Positions 1 to 7,446 of a stretch of 64,000 nucleotides of DNA are shown piece after piece; positions within the stretch are counted from its first letter, which is position 1, and each line of letters opens with the position of its first letter. A program made the translations under genes and the position numbers. The stretch comes from Bacteroidota bacterium (lineage in GTDB: Bacteria; Bacteroidota; Bacteroidia; Chitinophagales; Chitinophagaceae). Location of the stretch: NCBI GenBank assembly GCA_018266555.1, contig JAFEAF010000004.1, positions 1-64,000 of the forward strand, read 5' to 3'. The notes beneath the pieces were generated by a model that made no database searches, was not told where the DNA came from, and saw only the letters and a list, made by a program, of their open reading frames with translations.

Positions 1-11
1 GGCTGCCATTT

Positions 12-216
12 CTGTCCATCGGCTCGGTATTGCCGAAGGGTGGGGAATAGAATTCCGTCACGCCCGGCGACCGAAGCTGATTAATGATTTTTTGTTGATG
101 ATTTATTCATTAGCCAAATTTATAACGTCGAGCCCGAACTGCAGCTAAATTGAAAAACAAAAGTTGAAATACGGCTTCCGTCAAGCCCACCTTTTGGCAA
201 TACATTTGTTGGCTGC
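12..216 (-). repeat. attC-like palindrome closing cassette C (degenerate outer core)
   Basis: On the minus strand the site opens with core GCAGCCAAC (208-216), the exact complement of the GTTGGCTGC (1179-1187) that starts the same cassette. Inner arms at 28-45 and 185-202 pair at about 15 of 18 positions around a spacer of about 140 bases. The closing core at 12-20 reads GATGGACAG on the minus strand instead of a GTT core, so this end is either mutated or the start of a divergent next cassette that runs off the window. The attC reading is an inference from symmetry and from the two better sites nearby. Confidence 0.5.
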
Positions 217-246
217 TGGCTTTCGTCACTCAAATAAAGAAACTGC

Positions 247-678
247 CTATCGTCTTTTGCCTAAACTTGGCAATCCTCCACGAACAATATGAGCTCTTGG
301 TTGTGATGACCTTTTTCTCTTTGCAGTTCTTTTTGAAGTAGCCTTTTTCTTCTGTGTACTTTTCTTAGCTGCTTTAGCAGTTTGTTTTTGTCCACGACAT
401 TTTTGTTTATGTCGTTCAATGTTCTTTCTGTTCAGCTTATCACCGCAATGTGGACAGAATGTATAGCCGTTCTCGATTGAGGGTTGCTTTTGTTTCTTTA
501 ATTGTTCGTCAAGTTGTTTTATTTCTTCTTCACTTAGTATCTCTGTATTTATGATTTTATTTAAAACATTTGTCAGCCTATCTTTTTGAGCAGACAAAAG
601 TTTTACATTTTGATTTTGTCGCAACCAAATTACAAGTTGGTCTATGTGTTGATTTAATTTGTCTAACGATGAAGACAT
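247..678 (-). CDS. Small basic zinc-finger protein, function unknown
   Basis: The 143-residue protein has an N-terminal half predicted as helical or coiled, a single zinc-finger-like motif C75-x2-C78-x11-H90-x3-C94, and a very basic Lys/Arg-rich tail of about 45 residues that could bind nucleic acid. I do not recognise a family with certainty. It starts 2 bases after the stop of the acetyltransferase gene, so the two are probably co-transcribed and travel together in one cassette. The palindrome that follows its stop codon is the cassette's attC-like site. A DNA- or RNA-binding role is an inference from charge and the metal motif only. Confidence 0.6.
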   Translation of the reverse strand: MSSSLDKLNQHIDQLVIWLRQNQNVKLLSAQKDRLTNVLNKIINTEILSEEEIKQLDEQLKKQKQPSIENGYTFCPHCGDKLNRKNIERHKQKCRGQKQTAKAAKKSTQKKKATSKRTAKRKRSSQPRAHIVRGGLPSLGKRR

Positions 679-680
679 TA

Positions 681-1169
681 TTAATCTTTTACAAACAGTG
701 AAATATTTTTTTTCGTCTTATTGCCTTGGTATGTAATGCCAACTTTTTTGAAACTAAGCTTTGACAACACTCGTTGCATATGATTGTCTTCGTTTTCCTC
801 TGTAGTTGCAAAGACTTTTGTTTTATCAAGCTTTTTTAAAAGCAGCCTGCAAATTGTTGTTGCAATGCCAAGTCCTCGAACATTTAAACTTTTATTGTGT
901 GTTACATAGATGTAGCCTAACTCGTCATTGTACTCGTTTTGAAGTTCTGGAACTTCGGCTTTTGTAAAAGGTGTCTTATAAACGTGTTTGATTGCACCAA
1001 TTGCAACTGGATTATTGTCAAGTTGAACTATACAGAGCAGGGAGCATGAATTAATCTTACCAAGATTAGGGTTTTCAACTTGTCCCTGTTCAATTAGGAG
1101 GGCTAAGAAGGAGCTCTTTTCGTTGGAATTAAAATGTTTTGGTATGTCAACTTTGAAAGTGAGTATCAT
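681..1169 (-). CDS. GNAT-family N-acetyltransferase
   Basis: The protein of about 162 residues carries the acetyl-CoA binding motif A of GNAT enzymes, seen as RGLGIATTICRLLL, followed by a conserved C-terminal segment (HMQRVLSKLSFKKVG) typical of the family. The substrate is unknown. The frame is open further upstream to 1217, but that extension would translate the cassette core and attC arm. The ATG at 1169 lies 9 bases inside the cassette after the GTTGGCTGC core, so I take it as the start. The gene is first in cassette C. Acetyltransferases are common integron cargo, but nothing here shows an antibiotic substrate. Confidence 0.7.
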   Translation of the reverse strand: MILTFKVDIPKHFNSNEKSSFLALLIEQGQVENPNLGKINSCSLLCIVQLDNNPVAIGAIKHVYKTPFTKAEVPELQNEYNDELGYIYVTHNKSLNVRGLGIATTICRLLLKKLDKTKVFATTEENEDNHMQRVLSKLSFKKVGITYQGNKTKKNISLFVKD

Positions 1170-1178
1170 AATAAGCTT

Positions 1179-1383
1179 GCAGCCAACGTTAGGCATTTGT
1201 GCTGTTGGGGGCTTCATCTATTCGTCGCCCCCGGCGACGGATGCCGAACGAAGAACTAAAGTAGAGATTTTATTCAAAAGCTAAATAGTAATTGTTAAGC
1301 CCGGACAAAAAGCTGAGTAGCGAACCGAACGATGAAAGACGCTATTCGTCAGCCCCAATAGCACAAATGCGTTTGTTGGTGGC
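1179..1383 (-). repeat. attC-like palindrome closing cassette B
   Basis: On the minus strand the site opens with GCCACCAAC (1375-1383) and closes with GTTGGCTGC (1179-1187). Inner arms at 1351-1370 and 1193-1213 pair along about 20 bases with one mismatch and one extra G on one side, like the extrahelical base of attC hairpins. The spacer between arms is about 137 bases. The opening core is the exact complement of the start of cassette B at 2023-2031. Short open frames across this stretch are not genes. Confidence 0.6.
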
Positions 1384-2030
1384 AGTAAATCTTAATCGTC
1401 AAAGTCAGATTTCCAGCCGATTTCTTTTTGTATTTGCTCAAAAGTATAGTCACCAATCTTTCGAATTTCTCCCTTAGTGTTTATGTATCCAGCTTGTTTG
1501 CAGTCAATGATATAATGTTTGTCTTCATTTTCTCCTTCACAACACCATAGAACCCGGTGGCATTGTCTGCCAATAATGGCTTTGCCTTTGTAAAAACTTG
1601 ATGCAGCTTCAAATTGAGGTTTTATCACAATTTCTCCTTTATAGTTTGCAAACCCAACTCTGCCATTGTCGTCAACTATCCTTATCATGCCCTCTCTCAA
1701 TTCGTCGGGTGACGGCTCTCCGCTGCTAGTATTGAAAACCTGAAACAATGGCTTCTCATTTTTGTCAATTGCCCACCAACCTGTTTTGTTTCTTATGCCA
1801 ACGATTGCAAAGTATTGAATCGTGTCACTGAAACAAATATAGTATTTGGCAGTGTCAAGCCTTGTAACTGTGTCACCCTTTGGGTTAGTGAAAACATAGC
1901 CGTACCTCTGCTGATTGGTTGTGTCGTACTGAACAACCATGTAGTTCTTGAGTTTCTGTGCAAAAGAAGTTGAGGAAAAAAAGAAAACAGTTATTAATAA
2001 TAGTAGGGTCTTCATTTTTATTGCCACCAA
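1187..2030 (-). mobile_element. Integron-like gene cassette B (secreted WG-repeat protein)
   Basis: A single-gene block. Its start GTTGGTGGCAATAAA and the reverse complement of its closing palindrome's first 15 bases differ at one position, far better than chance and different from the cores of the neighbouring cassettes. The gene fills nearly all of the space between cores. Confidence 0.55.
1392..2015 (-). CDS. Secreted WG-repeat protein
   Basis: The 207-residue protein begins with a signal peptide (MKTLLLLITVFFFSSTSFAQ) and contains WG (KWG) repeats, recognisable as GFANYKGEIVIKPQFEAAS and, near the end, GYINTKGEIRKIGDYTFEQI. WG-repeat proteins in Bacteroidota are usually exported and may bind other proteins; no catalytic motif is visible. 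Several cysteines (around CHRVLWCCEGE) lie between two repeats. The frame is open upstream to 2030, but that would start at a TTG inside the cassette core; the ATG at 2015 gives a clean signal peptide. It is the sole gene of cassette B. Confidence 0.7.
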   Translation of the reverse strand: MKTLLLLITVFFFSSTSFAQKLKNYMVVQYDTTNQQRYGYVFTNPKGDTVTRLDTAKYYICFSDTIQYFAIVGIRNKTGWWAIDKNEKPLFQVFNTSSGEPSPDELREGMIRIVDDNGRVGFANYKGEIVIKPQFEAASSFYKGKAIIGRQCHRVLWCCEGENEDKHYIIDCKQAGYINTKGEIRKIGDYTFEQIQKEIGWKSDFDD

Positions 2031-2158
2031 CGGTTCGGGTATTGCCGCAGTGGGGGATTATTAGCACTAATGTTCAATAGAAGCACTGCCGCTCGTTTAC
2101 CCACAAAAGTTTCATAGAAGCACGTCAGCCCCCATTGCGGCAATACCTTGTTAGGGGC
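2023..2158 (-). repeat. attC-like palindrome closing cassette A
   Basis: On the minus strand it opens with GCCCCTAAC (2150-2158) and closes with GTTGGTGGC (2023-2031). The inner arms 2038-2056 and 2129-2147 pair at 18 of 19 positions, with a 72-base spacer. The opening core is the exact complement of GTTAGGGGC at 4470-4478, about 2.3 kb away at the far end of the same three-gene block. This is the best-formed of the three sites. Confidence 0.65.
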
Positions 2159-2198
2159 AGGTGTTTTTCGTTCACTCACTTTGCTTTTCATTTAGTCG

Positions 2199-3188
2199 CT
2201 ATCCAAACAAAGTTGTCTGATGTTCAGTTTTGTTATTGTTATTATATTTTACTTTGTTAATGATAAACTCCAAACTTTTTTGTGTCAAAATTGTGATGTC
2301 TCTTTGTTCTGCAATTAATTGGCGGTTTAAGTCAAACATTGGATTATTTATGTCAATGTTTTGGTCGTACATAACTGCTCTGGGAATATTATAGTCTTTT
2401 GCGAAACCCATTGCTAACCTTGCACCACTATCTAATTTCTGGTCAAAAATTTTCCATTTTTCAGCCGAATTTTGAGCATAACTTGCCGCCAAAATTATAG
2501 CATCACAAAACAATGCTTGTAATCTATCACGGTCTTTGTAACGACTACTTAAATCCATTGCAGATTTATGTTCATTATAATATTCAGTTATTAAAAGTCC
2601 GCCATCTTCAACTATTTCAAAGGCTAATCCTTTATTTTTTGCAGGCATAATATTATTTAGTGGACTTGGTAATATCGCAATAGTTTTACCACCATTAAGT
2701 GCTTGTTTATGAGCGATACTGTCGCAACCAAAAGCCAAACCGCTGATAATTGTAATCCCATTTCTAACAATTTCTGAAACTATTTTTTGCTCTCTAATTT
2801 CTATTGTTTCGTCTGGGTTCAAAAGTCCAATAACTGTGATGTTACCGTTTTCAATGTCTAATAGACTTAAATCTCCTTTGTAAAAAAGGAATATGGGGCG
2901 TTCACTATCTTTAACTGTTCCTCTATATTTTGGAAAATCGTTATCTCCAATTGCCACAACTCCATCACAACTTTCTTCAAATTTTTCAATTTGCTTTTCA
3001 ATTTGTTTTTTGTTGAACTCAAAATCATCTATTGTAACTAATTCGTCTTGTTTAGAATTAGTGTTTAATAATGAAACAATTCGCTCAACACTTTCATTTC
3101 CTTTGAGATTTTTAATAATCCAAGCTCTGCCAATTCCTTTATAGGATTTGGTTGTTATGATATTAAGTGCGTTATCTGTGTATTTCAT
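2199..3188 (-). CDS. DprA/Smf-like Rossmann-fold protein
   Basis: The 329-residue protein matches the DNA-processing protein A (DprA/Smf, SLOG-superfamily) fold: a central segment with ITVIGLLNPDE, then NGITIISGLAFGCDSIAHKQAL, the counterpart of the DprA motif SGxAxGID..AH, then GKTIAILPSPL and later SGARLAMGFAKDY near the usual SG-T-A region. Classical DprA loads RecA on incoming DNA, but this copy sits in a mobile cassette behind a phosphatase and a phosphoribosyltransferase-like gene, so it more likely belongs to a nucleotide-sensing or defence-type system. That function is an inference. The start ATG at 3188 follows the preceding gene by 11 bases. Confidence 0.65.
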   Translation of the reverse strand: MKYTDNALNIITTKSYKGIGRAWIIKNLKGNESVERIVSLLNTNSKQDELVTIDDFEFNKKQIEKQIEKFEESCDGVVAIGDNDFPKYRGTVKDSERPIFLFYKGDLSLLDIENGNITVIGLLNPDETIEIREQKIVSEIVRNGITIISGLAFGCDSIAHKQALNGGKTIAILPSPLNNIMPAKNKGLAFEIVEDGGLLITEYYNEHKSAMDLSSRYKDRDRLQALFCDAIILAASYAQNSAEKWKIFDQKLDSGARLAMGFAKDYNIPRAVMYDQNIDINNPMFDLNRQLIAEQRDITILTQKSLEFIINKVKYNNNNKTEHQTTLFG

Positions 3189-3199
3189 TTTAATTCATT

Positions 3200-3823
3200 T
3201 TAATGATTAGAAATTGTGTTTCCAATTGCATAAAAAGCAACTGAATTTGCCCCACAACTCAATAATGCTTGTACCATATCTTCATCAATGTTTACAGTTT
3301 TAGTATAAATATCGTCAATTAACAAAATATCCCGACCATTAATGTTTACAAAGTTACAAGTATCAATACTAATTCCCGGATAAGGTTCTGAACCGTCATT
3401 TACAAAACCTTCCATAGGTCTCCTGAGATGTGTTGTCTTTGTGTTTGTATGTCGCTCAATAAAATTTGTTCCATCAATAAAATTATTACCTAACCTATTT
3501 ACCGCATTTCTTACTGTTGCTTTGAAAAGTAATTGATTTGGGCGATATGTATTGTCGGCTTTGGCTCTTGGAACAACGCAAACAGTTAGTGAGTTTACAT
3601 TTATTTGAGACAATACATTTGGAAGGTCATTTAAAAGTATTCGCAATAATTCTTGTTGGGCTTCTTGTATTCTAAAGTCTGTCCAATTATGATGTGGGTC
3701 ATTTTTTAATTTGTACAGAAAGTTTGGGTTATTTGGCAAGTCAACACCACCAAAATCAGTATGATAAAATCCCTGAATATTTCTTGTCAAATAAGGGTTT
3801 TGTAGCATTGTAAAAGGTGTCAT
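3200..3823 (-). CDS. Phosphoribosyltransferase-like protein
   Basis: The 207-residue protein has a C-terminal segment GRDILLIDDIYTKTVNIDED followed by VQALLSCGANSVAFYAIG, the pattern of the PRPP-binding loop of type I phosphoribosyltransferases (hydrophobics, two acidic residues, then T-x-T/S). A ComF-like or purine-salvage-like activity is possible. The N-terminal half (NPYLTRNIQGFYHTDFGG) is not recognised. It starts 3 bases after the HAD gene stop and ends 11 bases before the DprA-like gene, so the three are probably translated from one message. Confidence 0.55.
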   Translation of the reverse strand: MTPFTMLQNPYLTRNIQGFYHTDFGGVDLPNNPNFLYKLKNDPHHNWTDFRIQEAQQELLRILLNDLPNVLSQINVNSLTVCVVPRAKADNTYRPNQLLFKATVRNAVNRLGNNFIDGTNFIERHTNTKTTHLRRPMEGFVNDGSEPYPGISIDTCNFVNINGRDILLIDDIYTKTVNIDEDMVQALLSCGANSVAFYAIGNTISNH

Positions 3824-3826
3824 ATT

Positions 3827-4423
3827 TTATACAATTAAAATGTTATCAATTTCAATTCCTGATTTTATTGCATCGGAAATTTCTACTTCTTCATTTTCAA
3901 AAGCAACAATCAAATTGGGCGGTACGCCCAATTTTGAAATTGCACTTTGAAATTTGTTTATTTTGTTCTCATTGTCGCCAAACTCTCTACAAAAAATGTC
4001 GCTAAACTTGTCTGTAAGTCCGAAGTGTTTTAAAGTTGTCATAGCTCTGTCTTTACGGCAATTTGTAACTAAAACAGTCTTGTTTGTTTTTGAATACTTA
4101 AAAAGTATGTCTGCGATTTTTGTGTTAAGTTTAGTTTCGTGCAGGAAGTCGTTGTAATATTTTTCCTTTTCTTGGATTATTCTTTCGTACTCGGTTTCAG
4201 TCAAGTTTGGAACAGCATTTTTAAGATTACTACGATTAAAGCGTTTGTTTGGATTATTGGTTAAGTCGTGGTCATACTTTGTTACAGATTGTATTGCTTT
4301 CTTGTAAGAAAGAAAGTTAGCCAAATTTGTATCAATTAATGTTCCGTCCATATCAAAAAATAAAACTGTGTCTGTTGTAATTTTATTGTCTATGTTTTCT
4401 GTTTCGTTTTTTGCTTCATTCAT
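3827..4423 (-). CDS. HAD-superfamily phosphatase
   Basis: A protein of about 198 residues with HAD motif I DMDGTLID near the N-terminus (FFDMDGTLIDTNLANF), motif II in LVTNCRKDR and a C-terminal acidic region (FENEEVEISDA) at the motif IV position. It probably removes phosphate from a small metabolite. The frame extends to a GTG inside the cassette core at 4480; the ATG at 4423 is preferred because it leaves the core untranslated and directly precedes a typical polar N-terminus. First gene of cassette A. Confidence 0.65.
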   Translation of the reverse strand: MNEAKNETENIDNKITTDTVLFFDMDGTLIDTNLANFLSYKKAIQSVTKYDHDLTNNPNKRFNRSNLKNAVPNLTETEYERIIQEKEKYYNDFLHETKLNTKIADILFKYSKTNKTVLVTNCRKDRAMTTLKHFGLTDKFSDIFCREFGDNENKINKFQSAISKLGVPPNLIVAFENEEVEISDAIKSGIEIDNILIV

Positions 4424-4469
4424 AGTTTTCCGTCTTGGTGTCGTTGTCTTGCGGGTTGTCGCTACACTT

Positions 4470-4838
4470 GCCCCTAACACGTAAATTTATGATATAAGAC
4501 GCTATATTCAAAAAAGTGTAACTATTGAAAATCAAAATATTAATGGTATACATTTCGTATTGTCGTTAGGACAATCCGATCTGCCGGTCTATCTTATTTT
4601 GCAGTCATTGGCTTTCAGCACAGCGCAGTCCTTGTCCGGTGTTTTTCTCCAGCAAAAGAATCAGAGCTATAATGAAATTCTTTGTCCCTGCCTTGTCCCC
4701 GATGTGACATGACGATAGATCATCATTTTGTCAAAAAAATATCCTAAAAAAAGCAAACCCTGTTATTTGCTTAGGCTACCGAAAGCCCCAATTTTGCCCT
4801 GCTGAAAAACCTATAAATTCAATACCTTGCCGGCTCGC
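4470..4838. other. Cassette array boundary and gene-free stretch before dnaG
   Basis: The core GTTAGGGGC (minus strand, 4470-4478) marks the leading edge of the cassette array, where an attI site and a divergent integrase gene would be expected. Neither is present: 4479-4838 has no open frame of useful size. It holds a perfect short inverted repeat ATTGTC-5-GACAAT (4559-4575) and, just before dnaG, TACCTTGC (4823-4830), a weak match to the -7 element. Nothing else recognised. Confidence 0.4.
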
Positions 4839-6872
4839 ATGATCAGTCAGAATACCATACAGCAAATACTCGGAAGGCTTGATATCGTTGATGTCATCGG
4901 GGGATTTGTAAAATTGAAAAAAAGAGGTACTAATTATTTAGGCCTCTGCCCTTTTCATAATGAAAAGACGCCTTCTTTTACTGTCTCGCCTTCCAAAGAA
5001 ATTTATAAGTGCTTTGGTTGCGGGCGAAGCGGCAATACCATCAGCTTTTTAATGGAGCATGAAAAATACAGCTACGTTGAATCCCTGAGATGGCTGGCCA
5101 ATAAATATGGCATTGACATTGAAGAAACCTTTACCTCTGATGAAGACCGGCAACAACTTCTGGCTGCAGATAGTTTATATATCATCAACAGTTTTGCTCA
5201 GCAGTTCTTTTCTAAAATGCTTTTTGAATCGGAAGAAGGAAAAGATATTGGGTTAAGTTATCTCAAAGAAAGAGGGTTTCGGGAAGAAATCATCCGGAAA
5301 TTCCAGTTGGGCTATTCTCCTGAACAAAGGGATGCCTTTACCAAAGAAGCCCTGGAAAAACAATTCAACAGGGATGTATTATTGAAGACAGGTTTGGTTG
5401 TTTTGAGGAATGAACATCTGACAGATAATTACCGGGAGCGGATTATTTTCCCGGTTCACAATCACAGCGGGAAAGTATTAGGGTTTGGTGCCCGGGTTTT
5501 AAAAAAGAATGATAAAGCGCCTAAGTATATCAATACTCCGGAAAATGAAATTTATGTAAAAAGTAAAATTTTGTACGGATCTCATTTTGCCCGCCAGGCC
5601 ATTGATAAGGCGGACGAATGCCTGCTGGTAGAAGGTTACACTGATGTAATTTCATTGCACCAGGCAGGAATTGAAAATGTAGTAGCCTCCGGTGGCACCT
5701 CGCTTACACAGGATCAGCTACGGCTGATAAAAAAATATACCAATAACCTCACTATTATTTATGATGGAGATTCGGCCGGGGTGAAAGCAGCGCTTCGGGG
5801 ATTGGAAATGGCATTGGAAGAAGGGTTGAATGTAAAACTGGTGCTGATTCCCGATAATGAAGACCCTGATAGTTATGTCAATAACGTCGGCGCCTTTGCG
5901 TTTAAAGAGTTTATTCAAAAAAATAAAAGGGATTTTATTCTCTTCCAGCTTGACGTGGCATTGAAAAATGCCGGTAAAGATTCCAGCAAAAAATCTGAAG
6001 TGGTAAATCAAATAGCTGAAACCATTTCAAAAATTAATAAAGCGGAAGATTTTACCAGGCAGCAGGATTACATTAAACAATGTGCCGAAATTCTGAAAAT
6101 TGATGAAAGCGGCTTACATACTTTGGTAAATAAATTTATCCGCAACCGGGTTTCCACTCTTGAGAAAAAATTACCTTTCGAAGAAGCAAAAGCTCATGAA
6201 GAAAATGCACGCCGGGATGCGGCTGCTGATTATGATGATTCAACATTTATTCTTTTATTTAAAGACGAATTACAGGAACGGGAAGTGGCACGGGTTTTAT
6301 TGGAGCATGGAACAAAGAAATGGAATGAATTCCAACTTATTGCTGAATATATAATTTCTGAAATACCCGAAGAAGGCCTGCTGGATAACCAGGATATAAT
6401 GAAACTGATAAACGCATACAAAGAATTACTGTTAAAAGACAAAAGTAACATTACAAAGAATTATTTCATTTATCATCCCGATACAGCATTAAGCAGCCTG
6501 ACTGTAGCTCTTCTGAATTTCCCTTATGAAGAGAGTGAACGCTGGCGTAATGAATTCAGCCAGGCTACCGGATACCAGGACAAATTATTTGAGCAGGATT
6601 ATGAAAGCTTCATTAAAACGATAACAAAAGAAAAAGAAAATACGTTGACGCAGTTTCTGAAGACAGAAGAAGACAAAACAAATGAAGAGATCGAATCTGC
6701 TCTAGGCTATTTAAAACTCCGCAAGGTTAAACGGATGCTTATTGAAAACCAGGCCGACCTTGAAAAGCCTCATTCCAACCAGGAATATGAAATGCTGCAA
6801 AAAACACATCTTCACCTCAAGGAAATGGAGAAAACACTGACACAAAAAATGGGAACGGTAATTATAAGGTAG
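4839..6872 (+). CDS. dnaG: DNA primase DnaG
   Basis: The 677-residue protein synthesises RNA primers for replication. The N-terminal CHC2 zinc finger is intact (C37, H40, C58, C61). The catalytic core follows with a TOPRIM region including LLVEGYTDVISLHQAG and the acidic IIYDGDSAG. The C-terminal third is long, charged and poorly conserved, as expected for the DnaB-interacting region. The frame is open from a TTG at 4827, but the ATG at 4839 gives the standard primase N-terminus (MISQNTIQQIL). The 3' end overlaps the end of the convergent CYTH gene by 11 bases. Confidence 0.95.
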   Translation: MISQNTIQQILGRLDIVDVIGGFVKLKKRGTNYLGLCPFHNEKTPSFTVSPSKEIYKCFGCGRSGNTISFLMEHEKYSYVESLRWLANKYGIDIEETFTSDEDRQQLLAADSLYIINSFAQQFFSKMLFESEEGKDIGLSYLKERGFREEIIRKFQLGYSPEQRDAFTKEALEKQFNRDVLLKTGLVVLRNEHLTDNYRERIIFPVHNHSGKVLGFGARVLKKNDKAPKYINTPENEIYVKSKILYGSHFARQAIDKADECLLVEGYTDVISLHQAGIENVVASGGTSLTQDQLRLIKKYTNNLTIIYDGDSAGVKAALRGLEMALEEGLNVKLVLIPDNEDPDSYVNNVGAFAFKEFIQKNKRDFILFQLDVALKNAGKDSSKKSEVVNQIAETISKINKAEDFTRQQDYIKQCAEILKIDESGLHTLVNKFIRNRVSTLEKKLPFEEAKAHEENARRDAAADYDDSTFILLFKDELQEREVARVLLEHGTKKWNEFQLIAEYIISEIPEEGLLDNQDIMKLINAYKELLLKDKSNITKNYFIYHPDTALSSLTVALLNFPYEESERWRNEFSQATGYQDKLFEQDYESFIKTITKEKENTLTQFLKTEEDKTNEEIESALGYLKLRKVKRMLIENQADLEKPHSNQEYEMLQKTHLHLKEMEKTLTQKMGTVIIR

Positions 6873-7392
6873 TCAGCCCTTTTCTTAATAACAAATCACT
6901 ATATGATTCAGCAATCAGATCCTCTTGTTGAATACCGAACTCATTAAGGTAATAATCGCATTGCTCCTGCAATTGTTCTTTGGACAGATCAGCTAAAATA
7001 TTTCCCGCTTCAATTTCTACAAAATTTCCAAGCCCGGGAACTATGTCAATATGGAATTTCACATTTTTAATAAAATATATCTCCCTGTTCTTTTGTACAA
7101 TGGTTTTAATACCGATAGCATGTATTAAAATTTCTTTCAGTGAAACCGGATCAGTTATTTTCATTAATTGAAACTTAGAATCTTTCGGCCCGGTTTTGTT
7201 TTCCCGCTGGTAATAAATAAGATTATTTTCTATATTTCCTTCCCGCAATTTTAATCTTCCTTTTATAACATTAAAATAGGTGTCCGTTTGATTATCGGTG
7301 CCTTTATACTCTGCATGATGTAATTGTAAATAGTTGCGTATAACATTAGCATTCCGGCAACGGGCTTTTATTTCAACATTAATAAAGGGCAT
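6862..7392 (-). CDS. CYTH-domain protein (adenylate cyclase class IV / triphosphatase type)
   Basis: A 176-residue single-domain protein with the CYTH N-terminal pattern NVEIKAR and alternating charged strands (GRLKLREG, NLIYYQREN, KFHIDIVPGLGNFVEIEAG) that form the triphosphate tunnel. Family members hydrolyse inorganic or thiamine triphosphate or make cyclic AMP; which applies here cannot be told. The ATG at 7392 fits the family start. The frame continues 9 codons further to an ATG at 7419, but those codons run through the terminator hairpin of the upstream gene. It overlaps dnaG tail to tail. Confidence 0.75.
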   Translation of the reverse strand: MPFINVEIKARCRNANVIRNYLQLHHAEYKGTDNQTDTYFNVIKGRLKLREGNIENNLIYYQRENKTGPKDSKFQLMKITDPVSLKEILIHAIGIKTIVQKNREIYFIKNVKFHIDIVPGLGNFVEIEAGNILADLSKEQLQEQCDYYLNEFGIQQEDLIAESYSDLLLRKGLTTL

Positions 7393-7423
7393 AAAAAAAG
7401 GTTTGCGGTGATGTGGCAAACCT
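7393..7423 (-). terminator. Intrinsic terminator between DUF3052-like and CYTH genes
   Basis: On the minus strand AGGTTTGC, a 9-base loop and GCAAACCT form a perfect 8-bp stem (7399-7423) followed directly by a run of seven T. It would stop transcription from the gene ending at 7447. The T-run touches the CYTH start codon at 7392, so the hairpin could also act as an attenuator or ribosome-access hairpin for that gene. Confidence 0.7.
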
Positions 7424-7446
7424 AATTCATTCCTTTAATCAAAAAG

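Larger units (their letters stand above)
20..1186 (-). mobile_element. Integron-like gene cassette C (GNAT acetyltransferase + zinc-finger protein)
   Basis: This block on the minus strand begins inside the core GTTGGCTGC (1179-1187) and ends in the attC-like palindrome at 12-216, whose first nine bases are the exact complement of that core. It holds two genes separated by 2 bases. The boundaries assume cleavage after the G of GTT, as in integron recombination. No integrase is present in the window. Confidence 0.5.
2031..4477 (-). mobile_element. Integron-like gene cassette A (HAD phosphatase, PRTase, DprA-like)
   Basis: A three-gene block of about 2.4 kb, large for a cassette. It starts in GTTAGGGGC (4470-4478) and ends in the palindrome at 2023-2158. 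The start (14 bases from the core) and the complement of the palindrome's first 14 bases differ at one position. The genes are tightly packed (3 and 11 bases apart), which suggests one functional operon moved as a unit. Confidence 0.55.

Noticed and set aside
1292-1477. 61-codon plus-strand open frame
   Set aside because: It covers the attC-like palindrome and the antisense end of the WG-repeat gene, with no protein-like features.
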